64,000 nucleotides of DNA from Catellatospora sichuanensis. Lineage in GTDB: Bacteria; Actinomycetota; Actinomycetes; Mycobacteriales; Micromonosporaceae. The DNA lies in contig NZ_ML660185.1 of NCBI RefSeq assembly GCF_007483665.1, positions 286,178-350,177 on the forward strand. Direction: 5' to 3'. Position 1 is the stretch's first letter; every line of letters starts with the position of its first letter. A program made the translations under genes and the position numbers. The notes beneath the pieces are model-generated. The model had not been told where the DNA came from and did not search any database. It saw nothing but the letters and a program-made list of their open reading frames with translations. This document shows positions 1 to 9,044 of this stretch, piece by piece.

Positions 1-1913
1 TCGGCGCGTGGGGCGACGCGGACGCCAAGGACTTCCTGGAGCCGCTCGACCAGCTCGTCGCCGAAGGGCTCGCGGACCCGGCGCGGCTCGCGGTCGCCGG
101 CTACAGCTACGGCGGGTTCATGACCTGCTATCTGACCAGCCGCGACGGGCGCTTCGCGGCGGCCGTGGCGGGCGGTGTCGTCAGCGACCTGGGCAGCATG
201 GCGGGCACCTCCGACCAGGGTCACTTCCTGGCCGAGCACGAGCTCGGCGGCCAGCCGTGGCGCGACCCGGCCCGGTACGCGGCGATGTCGCCGTTCGCGC
301 AGGTGGACCAGGTGCGTACGCCGACCCTCGTGGTGCACGGCGGCGCCGACCTGCTCTGCCCCGTCGGGCAGGCCCAGCAATGGCACTCCGCGCTGCGTGA
401 GAACGGCGTGCCGACCAGCCTCGTGCTGTACCCGGAGGGCTCGCACCTGTTCATCCTCGACGGCCGCCCGTCGCACCGGGTCGACTTCAACCGCCGCGTG
501 GTTGACTGGGTCGAGCGGTACGCCGGGACCGGTCGCCCGCCGCTCGACGCCGCCCACTGGCAGCGCCGCCTGTCCGCGCTGGCCGCCAAGCACAAGGTGC
601 CCGGCGCGGCGCTGGGCATCCTGCGGGTGGGCGCCGACGGGCGGCCCGACGAGCTCGCCGAGGCCGCGTACGGCGTGCTCAACCGCGACACCGGCGTGGC
701 CGCCACCACCGACTCGGTGTTCCAGATCGGCTCGATCTCGAAGGTGTGGACCGCCACCGTCGCGCTGCAGCTGGCCGACGAGGGGCTGCTCGACCTCGAC
801 GCCCCGCTCGCGCAGGTGCTGCCCGAGCTGCGGCTGTCCGACCCGGACGTGGCCAAGCAGGTCACCATGCGGCACCTGCTGACGCACACCAGCGGCATCG
901 ACGGCGACGTGTTCGACGACACGGGCCGCGGCGACGACTGCCTGGAGAAGTACACCGCGCTGCTGGCCGACGTCGCGCAGAACCACCCGCTCGGTGCGAC
1001 GTGGTCCTACTGCAATGCCGGGTTCTCGCTGGCCGGGTACGTCATCGAGCGGCTCACCGGCGGCACCTGGGACGCGGCGATGCGGGACCGGCTGTTCACC
1101 CCGCTCGGCCTGACCCGCACCGGCACCCTGCCCGAGGAGGCGCTGCTGCACCGCGCCGCCGTGGGCCACGTGGCAGGCCCGGACGGCGAGCAGCTGCGCG
1201 CCCCGGTCTGGGGCCTGCCGCGCGCGCTGGGCCCGGCCGGCCTGATCAGCGCCAGCACCGCCGACGTGCTCGCCTTCGCGCGGATGCACCTCACCGGCGG
1301 CCTCGCCGCCGACGGCACCCGCGTGCTGAGCGCGGACAGCACCGCCGCGATGGCGGAGCGGCACGCCGACCTGCCCGACAAGCACTCGCTCGGCGACTCG
1401 TGGGGCCTGGGCTGGATCCGGTTCGGCTGGGACGGCGCACGCCTGATCGGCCACGACGGCAACACCATCGGGCAGGCCGCGTTCCTGCGCATGCTCCCCG
1501 CCCAAGGTCTCGCGGTCACCATGCTCACCAACGGCGGCAACGCCCGCGACCTGTACGAGGAGCTGTATCGGGAGATCTTCGCCGAGCTCGCCGGGGTGGC
1601 CATGCCGCACCCGCTGGCGCCGCCGGCCGAACCCGCCGAGTCGGACCTAGCGCCGTACGTCGGCGTGTACGAGCGGGCCGGTTCCCGGATGGACGTGCTC
1701 GCCGACGGGCTGCTGCGAGTGACCATCACCGGGCCGATCGCCGAGCTGATGCCGACGCCCGTGCACGAGTTCACGCTGACCCCGGTCGCGCCGGACCTGT
1801 ACGTGGTGCGCGAGCCGGGCCAGCAGACCTGGACCCCGGTCACGTTCTACGCCCTGCCCACCGGCGAGCAGTACGTGCACTTCGGCGTGCGGGCCACCCC
1901 CAAGGTCGGCTGA
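1..1913 (+). CDS. S9 prolyl-oligopeptidase domain fused to beta-lactamase-like serine hydrolase (5' end outside window)
   Basis: The gene enters from the left edge, read in frame from base 3, and 636 codons are visible. Visible residues 1-175 are the alpha/beta-hydrolase domain of an S9 peptidase: nucleophile Ser35 in GYSYGGF, Asp116 in HGGAD and His148 in EGSHLF form the triad. After a short linker, residues about 185-520 are a class C beta-lactamase/DD-peptidase-like serine hydrolase with SISK (Ser244, Lys247), Tyr336-Cys-Asn338, and HDG at 484-486 where KTG is usual. The last ~100 residues look like the beta-rich tail of such hydrolases. Both active sites appear intact, so a bifunctional peptidase or esterase is inferred; the substrate is unknown. 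Any S9 beta-propeller would lie outside the window. The stop overlaps the next start (TGATG), so it is translationally coupled to the M20 peptidase. Confidence 0.85.
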   Translation, partial: GAWGDADAKDFLEPLDQLVAEGLADPARLAVAGYSYGGFMTCYLTSRDGRFAAAVAGGVVSDLGSMAGTSDQGHFLAEHELGGQPWRDPARYAAMSPFAQVDQVRTPTLVVHGGADLLCPVGQAQQWHSALRENGVPTSLVLYPEGSHLFILDGRPSHRVDFNRRVVDWVERYAGTGRPPLDAAHWQRRLSALAAKHKVPGAALGILRVGADGRPDELAEAAYGVLNRDTGVAATTDSVFQIGSISKVWTATVALQLADEGLLDLDAPLAQVLPELRLSDPDVAKQVTMRHLLTHTSGIDGDVFDDTGRGDDCLEKYTALLADVAQNHPLGATWSYCNAGFSLAGYVIERLTGGTWDAAMRDRLFTPLGLTRTGTLPEEALLHRAAVGHVAGPDGEQLRAPVWGLPRALGPAGLISASTADVLAFARMHLTGGLAADGTRVLSADSTAAMAERHADLPDKHSLGDSWGLGWIRFGWDGARLIGHDGNTIGQAAFLRMLPAQGLAVTMLTNGGNARDLYEELYREIFAELAGVAMPHPLAPPAEPAESDLAPYVGVYERAGSRMDVLADGLLRVTITGPIAELMPTPVHEFTLTPVAPDLYVVREPGQQTWTPVTFYALPTGEQYVHFGVRATPKVG

Positions 1914-3079
1914 TGTCGCTGCTCACGCGGATGCAGGACGCGCTGCCGGGACTGCTGTCGGACATCGGGGAACTCGTCTGCTGCGAGTCCCCGTCGGACG
2001 ACCTGGCCGCGGTCACGCGTAGCGCCGAGGTGGTGGCCCGTGTCGGCGGCCACCGCCTCGGCGTCGCGCCGGAACGCATCGTGCGGGACGGGCGTACGCA
2101 CCTGCGCTGGCGCTTCGGCGCCGGGCCGGCGCGGGTGCTGCTGCTCGGCCACCACGACACGGTCTGGCCGATCGGCTCGCTGGCCGCCCACCCGTTCACG
2201 GTGGACGGCGGGGTGCTGCGCGGGCCGGGCTGCTTCGACATGAAGGCTGGGCTGGCCATGATCTTCCATGCGGTGGCCGCGCTGCCGGACCGCGACGGCG
2301 TGACGATCCTGGTCACCGGTGACGAGGAACTGGGCTCGCCCAGCTCCCGGACCCTGGTCGAGCAGGCCGCCAAGGGCTGCGCCGCGGCGCTGGTCCTGGA
2401 GGCCTCCGCCCCGGGCGGTGCGCTGAAGACCGAGCGCAAGGGCGTCTCCCTCTACCGGGTGCGCGCCACCGGCCGTGCCGCGCACGCCGGCCTCGAACCC
2501 GAACGCGGCGTCAACACCACCATCGCCCTCGCCGAAGCGGTCCTCGCCGTCGCCGCTCTGGCCGACCCGTCTGCCGGCACCACCGTCACCCCGACCCTGA
2601 TGACCTCCGGCACCACCACCAACACCGTCCCCGCCACCGGCGAGTTCGCCGTCGACGTCCGCGTCCGCACCACCGCCGAACAGTCCCGCATCCACACCAC
2701 CCTCCTCGGCCTGGAAAGGAAGGGCACCTTCACATCGCTATATGTAGAGGAAGGTGCCCTTCCCAACCATGCGGCGGCATTGGAGGTGCTCGGCGGCCCG
2801 AACCGGCCGCCGCTGGACGGGGCGTCGTCGGCAGCCCTGTACGCCCGGGCCGGCAAGCTCGCCGCGGACCTCGGACTGCCCCCGCTGACCTGCACCGCGG
2901 TCGGTGGGGCATCGGACGGCAACTTCACCGCGGGCGTCGGCACGCCCACCCTCGACGGCCTCGGTGCGGTCGGCGGCGGCGCGCACGCCGACGACGAGCA
3001 CGTCCTGATCGCCGAACTCCCCGGCCGCACGGCCCTGCTCACCGCCCTCACCGCAGACCTCCTGACCGCCCCGCACTGA
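1913..3079 (+). CDS. M20 family metallopeptidase (glutamate carboxypeptidase-like)
   Basis: The 388-residue protein shows the di-zinc M20 pattern of CPG2/ArgE-type amidohydrolases: HxD in GHHDT (His80, Asp82), bridging Asp109 in GCFDMKAG, the catalytic EE pair at 138-139 in TGDEELG, a GGASDGN box, and a late His in GGGAHADDEH. It should hydrolyse an N-acyl amino acid or dipeptide in the cytoplasm. The ATG overlaps the upstream fusion gene's stop, so the two form a peptide-degrading operon. Residues about 269-284, in the lid/dimerisation domain, are encoded by a 14-bp inverted-repeat element (2718-2763) that keeps the frame open. Its sequence does not look like family sequence, so the protein may be altered there. 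Family certain, substrate unknown. Confidence 0.88.
   Translation: MSLLTRMQDALPGLLSDIGELVCCESPSDDLAAVTRSAEVVARVGGHRLGVAPERIVRDGRTHLRWRFGAGPARVLLLGHHDTVWPIGSLAAHPFTVDGGVLRGPGCFDMKAGLAMIFHAVAALPDRDGVTILVTGDEELGSPSSRTLVEQAAKGCAAALVLEASAPGGALKTERKGVSLYRVRATGRAAHAGLEPERGVNTTIALAEAVLAVAALADPSAGTTVTPTLMTSGTTTNTVPATGEFAVDVRVRTTAEQSRIHTTLLGLERKGTFTSLYVEEGALPNHAAALEVLGGPNRPPLDGASSAALYARAGKLAADLGLPPLTCTAVGGASDGNFTAGVGTPTLDGLGAVGGGAHADDEHVLIAELPGRTALLTALTADLLTAPH
2718..2763. repeat. Inverted-repeat element inside the M20 peptidase gene
   Basis: Perfect 14-bp arms GGAAGGGCACCTTC (2718-2731) and GAAGGTGCCCTTCC (2750-2763) flank an AT-richer 18-bp loop. The element lies wholly inside the coding region and is read through in frame as roughly RKGTFTSLYVEEGALP. 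A/T content and arm perfection are unlike the surrounding DNA, which suggests a small mobile palindromic element. I recall similar GGAAGGGCACCTT palindromes between genes in Micromonosporaceae but cannot verify that here. Confidence 0.8.
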
Positions 3080-3110
3080 CCCCGCGCGGTGCTCCACGCG
3101 GTGCTCCACG

Positions 3111-3197
3111 CGCCAAGATCGATCGACTTGCCCGGCACATGGGCGTATGGCGTTCCATGATTCGCACGAGTGCCTGGCAAATCGAGCGATCTTGGCG
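3111..3197. repeat. Long inverted repeat downstream of M20 gene (22-bp arms, 43-bp loop)
   Basis: The arm at 3111-3132 starts CGCCAAGATCGATCGACTTG. It pairs with 3176-3197, whose reverse complement starts CGCCAAGATCGCTCGATTTG; 20 of 22 positions match. It lies in the 218-bp gap between the M20 gene and the PucR regulator, just after a 12-bp tandem duplication (GCGGTGCTCCAC, 3087-3110). It could be a terminator-like structure or a short palindromic repeat element. Confidence 0.7.
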
Positions 3198-3285
3198 GGG
3201 CAGGTCGGCGCCGGGGTCGTACCGGGGCACGAAACGGGGGCCTGGTGTTGTCGGGTAGGACGAACTAGCCTGACTGTCCTGCTCT

Positions 3286-3291
3286 TATGTT
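3286..3291 (+). promoter_or_regulatory. Putative -10 box of a leaderless promoter
   Basis: TATGTT lies 6 nt before the GTG at 3298, which has no Shine-Dalgarno sequence. This fits transcription starting at or next to the start codon. Confidence 0.45.
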
Positions 3292-3297
3292 CGGACG

Positions 3298-4968
3298 GTG
3301 CTCGCCCCTGTGAAGATGAACCTGCGCTCCCAGGCCACGCTCGGCCGCGTGCTCGACGACCTCGGCGCGACGCTGCTCGAACTGGTCCACGGCGACGCGG
3401 ACCGCGGCGGCGACATCGGCGGCGTCGCCATCCACGATCCCCTGGAAGAGCCGGTGCTGCCGCAGCGCGCCCTCGTGCTCGGCATCGGCCTGCGCGAATC
3501 AGTCGAGGTAGCGGCGCTGCTGCACACCCTGGGCCGGCATGACGCGACCGCCCTCGTGCTGCGCGCGCCGCTGGTGCTGACCCCGGAGCTCAGGCAGGCC
3601 GCCGACGAGTCGGGCGTGGCGCTGCTCGCGCTGACCCGCGGCGCGTCGTGGGCACAGCTGGCCGCGCTGCTGCGGGCGCTGCTGGCCGAGGGCGACATCG
3701 GCGACGCCGAGCCGCAGACCATCGGGGGCATGCCCTCAGGTGACCTGTTCGCCCTGGCCAACGCGGTCGCGGCGCTGCTCGACGCGCCGGTTACGATCGA
3801 GGACCGCAGTTCCCGCGTGCTGGCGTTCTCCGGCCGGCAGGACGAGGCCGACCCGTCCCGGGTGGAGACGATCCTGGGCCGCCAGGTGCCCGAGCAGTAT
3901 TCGCGGCTGCTGGCCGAGCGCGGCGTGTTCCGCGACCTGTACCGCAGTGACGAGCCGGTGTTCGTCGAGCCGCCGGGCGAGCCGGGGGGGTTCAGCGTGC
4001 CGCGGGTGGCGATGGCAGTGCGGGCCGGCGACGAGGTGCTCGGCTCGATCTGGGCGGCCGTGCGCGAGCCGTTGAGCGGCGAGCGCAACCAGGCGCTGCG
4101 CGACGCGGCCCGCCTCGTCGCACTGCACATGCTGCGTATCCGGGCCGGCGCGGACGTGGCCCGGCGGCTGCGTGCCGACCTGCTGAGCACGGCCCTGGAG
4201 GGCGGCGCGGGAGCGCGCGAGGCCCTGCACCGCCTCGGCCTGGCCGACCAGCCCGTGGTCGTGCTGGCGCTGGCCATGCTGCCGCCCGGCGACGAGTCGA
4301 TCGGCGCGGACGTCAACCTCGCCACCGAACGCCAGCGCCTGGCCGACGGCATGGCCATGCACCTCACCGCCGTGCATCCGCGCTGCGTCGCGGCGCTGGT
4401 CGGCGACGTCGCGTACGGCCTGCTGCCGGTGGCCCGCGACGGCGACGGCGAACAGCGCGCGCTGCGCATCGCCACCGACTTCCTCGACCGGGTCGGCGAC
4501 CGGGTGCGCGCGGTGATCGGCATCGGCGCGGTGGCGGCGGACGCGGGCGGGCTCGCCGACGCGCGGGCCGGGGCCGACCGGGCGCTGCGGGTGCTGCGCT
4601 CCGGCCCGGCGCACGGCTCCCGCGGGCACCGCGTGGCGCGGTTGTCCGACGTGCACGTGGAGTCGCTGGTGCTGGAGCTGCGCGACCTGGTGGCGGCGCG
4701 CGGGGACACCCCGACCGGGCCGGTCGCGCGGCTGTTCGCGTACGACGAGCAGCACCACACGAATCTGGTGGACACCCTGCGGGCGTGGCTGGACGCGTTC
4801 GGCGACGTCATCGCGGCGTCGGCGGCGATGTACGTGCACCCGAACACGTTCCGCTACCGGCTGCGCCGCCTGGCCGAGGTCGGCGGCCTGGACCTGACCG
4901 ATCCGGAGGCCCGCTTCGCCGCCATGCTCCAGCTGCGCGTGATCACACCGGAGCAGCGACGCGCCTGA
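3298..4968 (+). CDS. PucR/CdaR-type transcriptional regulator
   Basis: The 556-residue protein ends in the helix-turn-helix typical of the PucR family (MYVHPNTFRYRLRRLAEVGG, about residues 511-530). The middle resembles the GGDEF-like central domain of this family and the N-terminus the PucR ligand-binding region. These regulators usually control purine, amino-acid or peptide catabolism, so it may regulate the peptidase pair just upstream (inference). GTG 3298 is chosen because a TATGTT box sits 6 nt upstream and no Shine-Dalgarno is present; GTG 3310 or ATG 3316 would shorten it by 4 or 6 residues. It converges on the ankyrin gene with 3 bp between stops. Confidence 0.85.
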   Translation: MLAPVKMNLRSQATLGRVLDDLGATLLELVHGDADRGGDIGGVAIHDPLEEPVLPQRALVLGIGLRESVEVAALLHTLGRHDATALVLRAPLVLTPELRQAADESGVALLALTRGASWAQLAALLRALLAEGDIGDAEPQTIGGMPSGDLFALANAVAALLDAPVTIEDRSSRVLAFSGRQDEADPSRVETILGRQVPEQYSRLLAERGVFRDLYRSDEPVFVEPPGEPGGFSVPRVAMAVRAGDEVLGSIWAAVREPLSGERNQALRDAARLVALHMLRIRAGADVARRLRADLLSTALEGGAGAREALHRLGLADQPVVVLALAMLPPGDESIGADVNLATERQRLADGMAMHLTAVHPRCVAALVGDVAYGLLPVARDGDGEQRALRIATDFLDRVGDRVRAVIGIGAVAADAGGLADARAGADRALRVLRSGPAHGSRGHRVARLSDVHVESLVLELRDLVAARGDTPTGPVARLFAYDEQHHTNLVDTLRAWLDAFGDVIAASAAMYVHPNTFRYRLRRLAEVGGLDLTDPEARFAAMLQLRVITPEQRRA

Positions 4969-4971
4969 GGG

Positions 4972-6774
4972 TCAGGGCCGGGCGACTGCGTCGCCTCCGC
5001 TGCGCCAATGCCTGAGAAACGCCAGGTCGTCGCGGCGTGCGTGATCGTGGGCGACGCTGCTCGGACTGGCGCCGTGAACCGTCTCCGCGTGCAGGTCCGC
5101 GCCCGCGTCGAGCAGCGCGCGGATCAGCGCGGGGTCGCCGCCGTTCATCACGGCCACGTACAGCGGGGTGCGGCCGATGCGGTCGGGCACGTCCACGGGC
5201 AGGCCCGCGGCGTCGAGCAGCGGCAACAGCCGGGCGTGGTCGACCCACATCGCCATGTGCCGCAGCGACCAGCCGCCGCCGTCGCGCATCAGCGGATCGA
5301 CCACACCCCGGTCGAGGGCGTCGAGCAGCCAACCGGTGTCGCCGTCGAGCATCTGCTCGCGCACCCGCCTGCGCTGGGCGGTGAGCGCCTTCGGCAGCTT
5401 GCCGACCCCGGTCAGCCAGGTGTCGCGTACCGCGAAGCAGCCCGCGCCCGGCCCGCCCAGCACCCGCAGCGTCTGCTCCCGGCGCAGTTCGCCGGCATCG
5501 TGGTCGTGCAGCCGCAGCGCCCCGTCCCGCACCCTCACGACATGCCACTCGCCCCGGCAGCGCACCCGGACCGGTGCACCGGGCTCACCCGCCGTCGGTT
5601 CCGGTGCACCGGGCTCACCCGCCGTCGGTTCCGGTGCACGACCGGACGGCACGCCCGAGCCGATGGCAGCGTCCACAGGCCCGGCGACATCCGGAGGCGA
5701 GGCGCTGACCGCATGCCCGGTGGCGTCCGGGGCGGCCGTAGGTCCGGGGCGGACCGGCGTGCGGCCGACCGGCCTGTGCGGGGCTGGGTGCGGCAGGGCC
5801 GGGAACAGGGCGGCGCGCAGTAGCGGGTGCAGGTCGGCGGGGGTCAGCAGCCCGGCGTGGAGCAGGGCCAGGTCGGCCGGGACGGGGCCGCTCGCGACCT
5901 GTGGCGGGCCCTCGTTGTATTCGTGCGGGTCGGATTCCGCCGCGATCAGCTCGTCGCCGACGCTCACGTTGAGATGTGCCCCGAACAGCGTATCCACCCG
6001 CTCGGCGGGAAACCGGGGGCGCTGCGCGAACGTCGCGGCCGCGGCGCGGATCTCGTCGGCGAGCCCGACCGGGCAGGTCGGCCCGGCGGAGCCGCGCTGC
6101 AGCGCCTTGGTGTCTGCGAACGGGATCTCGATGCCGCAGGCGCGCCACGCGGCGGCGTGCTCGCCCGCGGCCAGCATCAGGTAGACGCGTTCGGTCGCGG
6201 CCGCCGCGTCGTCGCCGGTGCCCAGCGCGGACCAGGGCAGCGGCGAGCCGTCGGGTGCGAGCAGCGGCGGCCGGTCCGCCGCGCACCCCCACGCGGTACG
6301 CAGCGCCGCGGTCTCGCGTACGTCCCAGGTGTGGCGCGGTGCCACGTACCAGCGGTGCCATTCCAGCTCGCTGAGCGTCCTCACGTCCACGCGCAGCCGT
6401 TGCGGGCCGGTCGGCGACAGCGGCAGGCGCACCCGGATCAGCGGGGTGCCGTGGTCGACGGCACGCGGCGCGAGCACGGCGCTGGTCCGGGCCCGCAGCG
6501 TGGTCATCCCGCCCTGATGCCGGGGCAGGTGCCAGAGCAGCAGGTCCAGGGCCAGGTGGTGGAGATCGGCGTCGACGTCGGCCGCGGCCTGCGTGCCGAA
6601 GCGCTCCCGTACCGCGTCCAGATCCACCTCGATGTCGGCGTCGGCGAACGCGGCGGCCGCGCGCCAGTCACCGGCGGCGCGGGCGCTCGCGGCGGCGGCG
6701 ACCGCCGCAGGGGAGGGCATGCGGTCGCGGATGCGCCGCCACTGCGTCAGGTCAGGCCGCAGCAGCGTGATCAT
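4972..6774 (-). CDS. Large uncharacterised protein with C-terminal ankyrin-like repeats
   Basis: The 600-residue cytoplasmic-looking protein has no signal peptide or membrane segment. The last ~110 residues hold two ankyrin-like units (GRTPLYVAVMNGG and an adjoining LLDAGADLHAETVHG), suggesting a protein-binding tail. The N-terminal 350 residues are not a family I recognise. Residues about 379-401 form a low-complexity linker built from a ten-residue unit EPTAGEPGAP repeated from a 30-bp DNA tandem repeat. The ATG at 6774 is preceded by a strong GGAGGAGGTG; a longer start at 6834 would run into the tRNA-like gene and is rejected. Function unknown. Confidence 0.75.
   Translation of the reverse strand: MITLLRPDLTQWRRIRDRMPSPAAVAAAASARAAGDWRAAAAFADADIEVDLDAVRERFGTQAAADVDADLHHLALDLLLWHLPRHQGGMTTLRARTSAVLAPRAVDHGTPLIRVRLPLSPTGPQRLRVDVRTLSELEWHRWYVAPRHTWDVRETAALRTAWGCAADRPPLLAPDGSPLPWSALGTGDDAAAATERVYLMLAAGEHAAAWRACGIEIPFADTKALQRGSAGPTCPVGLADEIRAAAATFAQRPRFPAERVDTLFGAHLNVSVGDELIAAESDPHEYNEGPPQVASGPVPADLALLHAGLLTPADLHPLLRAALFPALPHPAPHRPVGRTPVRPGPTAAPDATGHAVSASPPDVAGPVDAAIGSGVPSGRAPEPTAGEPGAPEPTAGEPGAPVRVRCRGEWHVVRVRDGALRLHDHDAGELRREQTLRVLGGPGAGCFAVRDTWLTGVGKLPKALTAQRRRVREQMLDGDTGWLLDALDRGVVDPLMRDGGGWSLRHMAMWVDHARLLPLLDAAGLPVDVPDRIGRTPLYVAVMNGGDPALIRALLDAGADLHAETVHGASPSSVAHDHARRDDLAFLRHWRSGGDAVARP
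5571..5639. repeat. 30-bp tandem repeat (2.3 copies) in the ankyrin gene linker
   Basis: A 30-bp unit beginning CCGGTGCACCGGGCTCACCC is repeated exactly at 5571-5600 and 5601-5630, with a partial third copy to 5639. It keeps the reading frame and encodes a repeated ten-residue Pro/Glu/Gly linker, so copy number could vary between strains. Confidence 0.9.
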
Positions 6775-6798
6775 CCGCACACCTCCTCCGACGGTGGG

Positions 6799-6876
6799 TG
6801 GCAGGCCGGCCGGATTCGAACCGGCGTCCTCCAACTGCGCGAAGTGGCGCGACGACCTCTGCGCTACGGCCTGCCG
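6799..6876 (-). tRNA. tRNA-like gene with an anomalous anticodon arm
   Basis: On the minus strand the sequence folds as an acceptor stem (7 bp CAGGCCG/CGGCCTG, extendable to 9 bp), TA at positions 8-9, a D arm GCGC-10 nt-GCGC with GG in the loop, and a perfect T arm GCCGG-TTCGAAT-CCGGC. Only 21 nt separate the D and T arms, and the best anticodon stem (CTTCG/GGAGG) has a mismatch and a loop CGCAGTT lacking U33, so no amino acid can be assigned safely. It may be a divergent tRNA, a tRNA pseudogene or a tRNA-like RNA. It sits between the divergent ankyrin and APC transporter genes. Confidence 0.55.
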
Positions 6877-6988
6877 CCGGGAGCGTACACAGCGCCCCCG
6901 ACGGCGGAGCGGGTGCGCAGGACGTGACCGGCGGGCCTAGGGTGTCCCCTGTTCGCGAGTCGGGTTCGCACACCGGTAAGAGAAGGTC

Positions 6989-8989
6989 ATGAGCAGCGAC
7001 ACCACCATCGGCAAGGCAGTCGAGTACGCCATTCCCGCCGTCGTCGACAGTCCCGAGGGGGCGCTCGCACCGGCCGGGCGGCTCGGTGGCTGGCTGTTGC
7101 AGCACCGGGTGCAGCCGGTCGGGCCGGAGGCCGACGAGAGCCACGCCAAGCCGCAGGCCTGGTGGAAGGTGATGTGCCTGACCGGTGTCGACTACTTCTC
7201 CACGCTGGCTTACCTGCCCGCGATCGCGGCGACCGCGGCCGGCGCGCTGTCGCCGCTGGCGACGCTGCTGATCGTGGCGCTGACGCTGCTGGGCATGCTG
7301 CCGATGTACCGGCGGGTGGCCAAGGAGAGCCCGCACGGGCAGGGCTCGGTGGCGATGCTGGAGGACCTGCTGCCGTTCTGGCGGGGCAAGGCGTTCGTGC
7401 TGGTGCTGCTCGGCTTCGTGGCCACCTCGTGGATCATCACGATCACCCTGTCCGCCGCCGACGCGTCGGTGCACCTGCTGGAGAACCCTCTGGCCCCGCA
7501 CTTTCTGGAGGGGCACGCGGTCACCATCACGGTGGTGCTGCTGCTGATCCTCGGCGGGGTGTTCCTGCTCGGCTTCAGCGAGGCGGTCGGCGTCGCGATC
7601 CCCCTGGTGGCGGTGTTCCTGGGCCTGAACGCGGTGATCGCGGTGTACGGCCTGGTCGAGGTGTTCACCACGCCCGGCGCGTGGTCGGGCTGGACCGATG
7701 CGCTGAGCAGCGGCGGGGGCGGCTTCGGCGGGATGCTCGGCCCGGCGGTGCTGGCGTTCCCGCTGCTGGTGCTGGGCCTGTCCGGGTTCGAGACCGGCGT
7801 GAGCATGATGCCGCTGGTGGCCGCCGAGGGCACCGACGGCCGGGCCCGGACGGCGTCGCGGGTGCGCAACACCCGCAAGCTGCTGACCGTCGCCGCGCTG
7901 ATCATGTCGGTGTACCTGCTGCTGACGAGCTTCGTCACCACGGTGCTGATCCCGGCGGCGGAGTTCGAGCCCGGCGGCGCGGCCAACGGCCGGGCCCTGG
8001 CGTATCTCGCGCACGAGCACCTGGGCGAGGGCTTCGGCACGGTCTACGACGTCAGCACCATCCTGATCCTGTGGTTCGCGGGCGCGTCGGCGATGGCGGG
8101 CCTGGTCAACATCGTGCCGCGCTACCTGCCGTCCTATGGCATGGCGCCGGAGTGGGCCCGGGCGGTCCGTCCGGTGGTGCTGGTCTACACGGTCGTGTGC
8201 GTCGGGGTGACCATCGCCTTCGGCGCCGACGTCGAGGCGCAGGCCGGGGCGTACGCCACCGGCATCCTGGCGATGATGGTCTCCGGCAGCGTGGCGGTCA
8301 CCATCTCCGCCGCCCGCTACCGGCGCAAGTGGGCGACCGCCGGGTTCGCGGTGCTCACCCTGGTGCTGCTGTACGCCCTCGGCGAGAACATCCGCGAGAA
8401 GCCCGACGGTATCGCCATCTCGGCGATGTTCATCGCCGCCATCGTGGTGATCTCGCTGATCTCCCGGGCCGCGCGCACCACCGAGCTGCGCGTCAAGCAC
8501 ATCGAGTTCGACGAGCGGGCCCGCCGGTTCGTGACCGACTCGATCGCCCACGACGGGCAGCTGAACCTGATCGCGAACCGCCGCCAGGCGGGTGACGTCG
8601 CCGAGTACGCCGGCAAGGAGCGCGAGCAGCGCGGCATGAACCCGGTCCCGGGCCGCGCCGACGTGCTGTTCCTGGAGATCGACGTGGTGGACCCGTCGAT
8701 GTTCGCCGACGTGCTGCAGGTCACCGGCGTGCAGGTCGGCCAGTACCGGGTGCTGCGGGCGTCGGCCCCGGCCGCGCCGAACGCCATCGCCGCCATCCTG
8801 CTGGCGTTGCGCGACACCACCGGGGTGCGCCCGCACTGCTACTTCGAGTGGTCGGAAGGCTCGCCGCTGACCCACCTGCTGCGCTATCTGTTCCTCGGGC
8901 GCGGCGACACCCCGCCGGTGGTGCGGGAGATCCTGCGCGAGCGCGACGCCGACCCGGCCCGGCGGCCGGGCATCCACGTCGGGGGCTGA
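6989..8989 (+). CDS. APC-superfamily amino acid permease with cytosolic C-terminal domain
   Basis: The 666-residue protein has about twelve hydrophobic segments between residues 50 and 500, starting with [17 protein letters not shown], a glycine-broken first helix as in APC/KUP transporters. After the last helix it carries a soluble tail of ~165 residues of unknown fold (from [16 protein letters not shown]). A proton- or sodium-coupled uptake role is inferred; substrate unknown. AGAAGG lies 5 nt before the ATG. It is divergent from the tRNA-like gene. The tail recalls KUP potassium transporters, which also end in a cytosolic domain, but the KUP signature is absent. Confidence 0.8.
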   Translation: MSSDTTIGKAVEYAIPAVVDSPEGALAPAGRLGGWLLQHRVQPVGPEADESHAKPQAWWKVMCLTGVDYFSTLAYLPAIAATAAGALSPLATLLIVALTLLGMLPMYRRVAKESPHGQGSVAMLEDLLPFWRGKAFVLVLLGFVATSWIITITLSAADASVHLLENPLAPHFLEGHAVTITVVLLLILGGVFLLGFSEAVGVAIPLVAVFLGLNAVIAVYGLVEVFTTPGAWSGWTDALSSGGGGFGGMLGPAVLAFPLLVLGLSGFETGVSMMPLVAAEGTDGRARTASRVRNTRKLLTVAALIMSVYLLLTSFVTTVLIPAAEFEPGGAANGRALAYLAHEHLGEGFGTVYDVSTILILWFAGASAMAGLVNIVPRYLPSYGMAPEWARAVRPVVLVYTVVCVGVTIAFGADVEAQAGAYATGILAMMVSGSVAVTISAARYRRKWATAGFAVLTLVLLYALGENIREKPDGIAISAMFIAAIVVISLISRAARTTELRVKHIEFDERARRFVTDSIAHDGQLNLIANRRQAGDVAEYAGKEREQRGMNPVPGRADVLFLEIDVVDPSMFADVLQVTGVQVGQYRVLRASAPAAPNAIAAILLALRDTTGVRPHCYFEWSEGSPLTHLLRYLFLGRGDTPPVVREILRERDADPARRPGIHVGG

Positions 8990-9044
8990 CCCGGTCCACC
9001 AGGCGGGGAGCGCCCGGCCGGGCACGTGTGCTACAAAGCTTCGC

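Noticed and set aside
6799-6876. Selenocysteine tRNA
   Set aside because: The long acceptor stem is suggestive, but there is no UCA anticodon and no long variable arm.
6989-8989. KUP potassium transporter
   Set aside because: The protein has an APC-like core and a cytosolic tail but lacks the GDIGTSPLY-type KUP signature.
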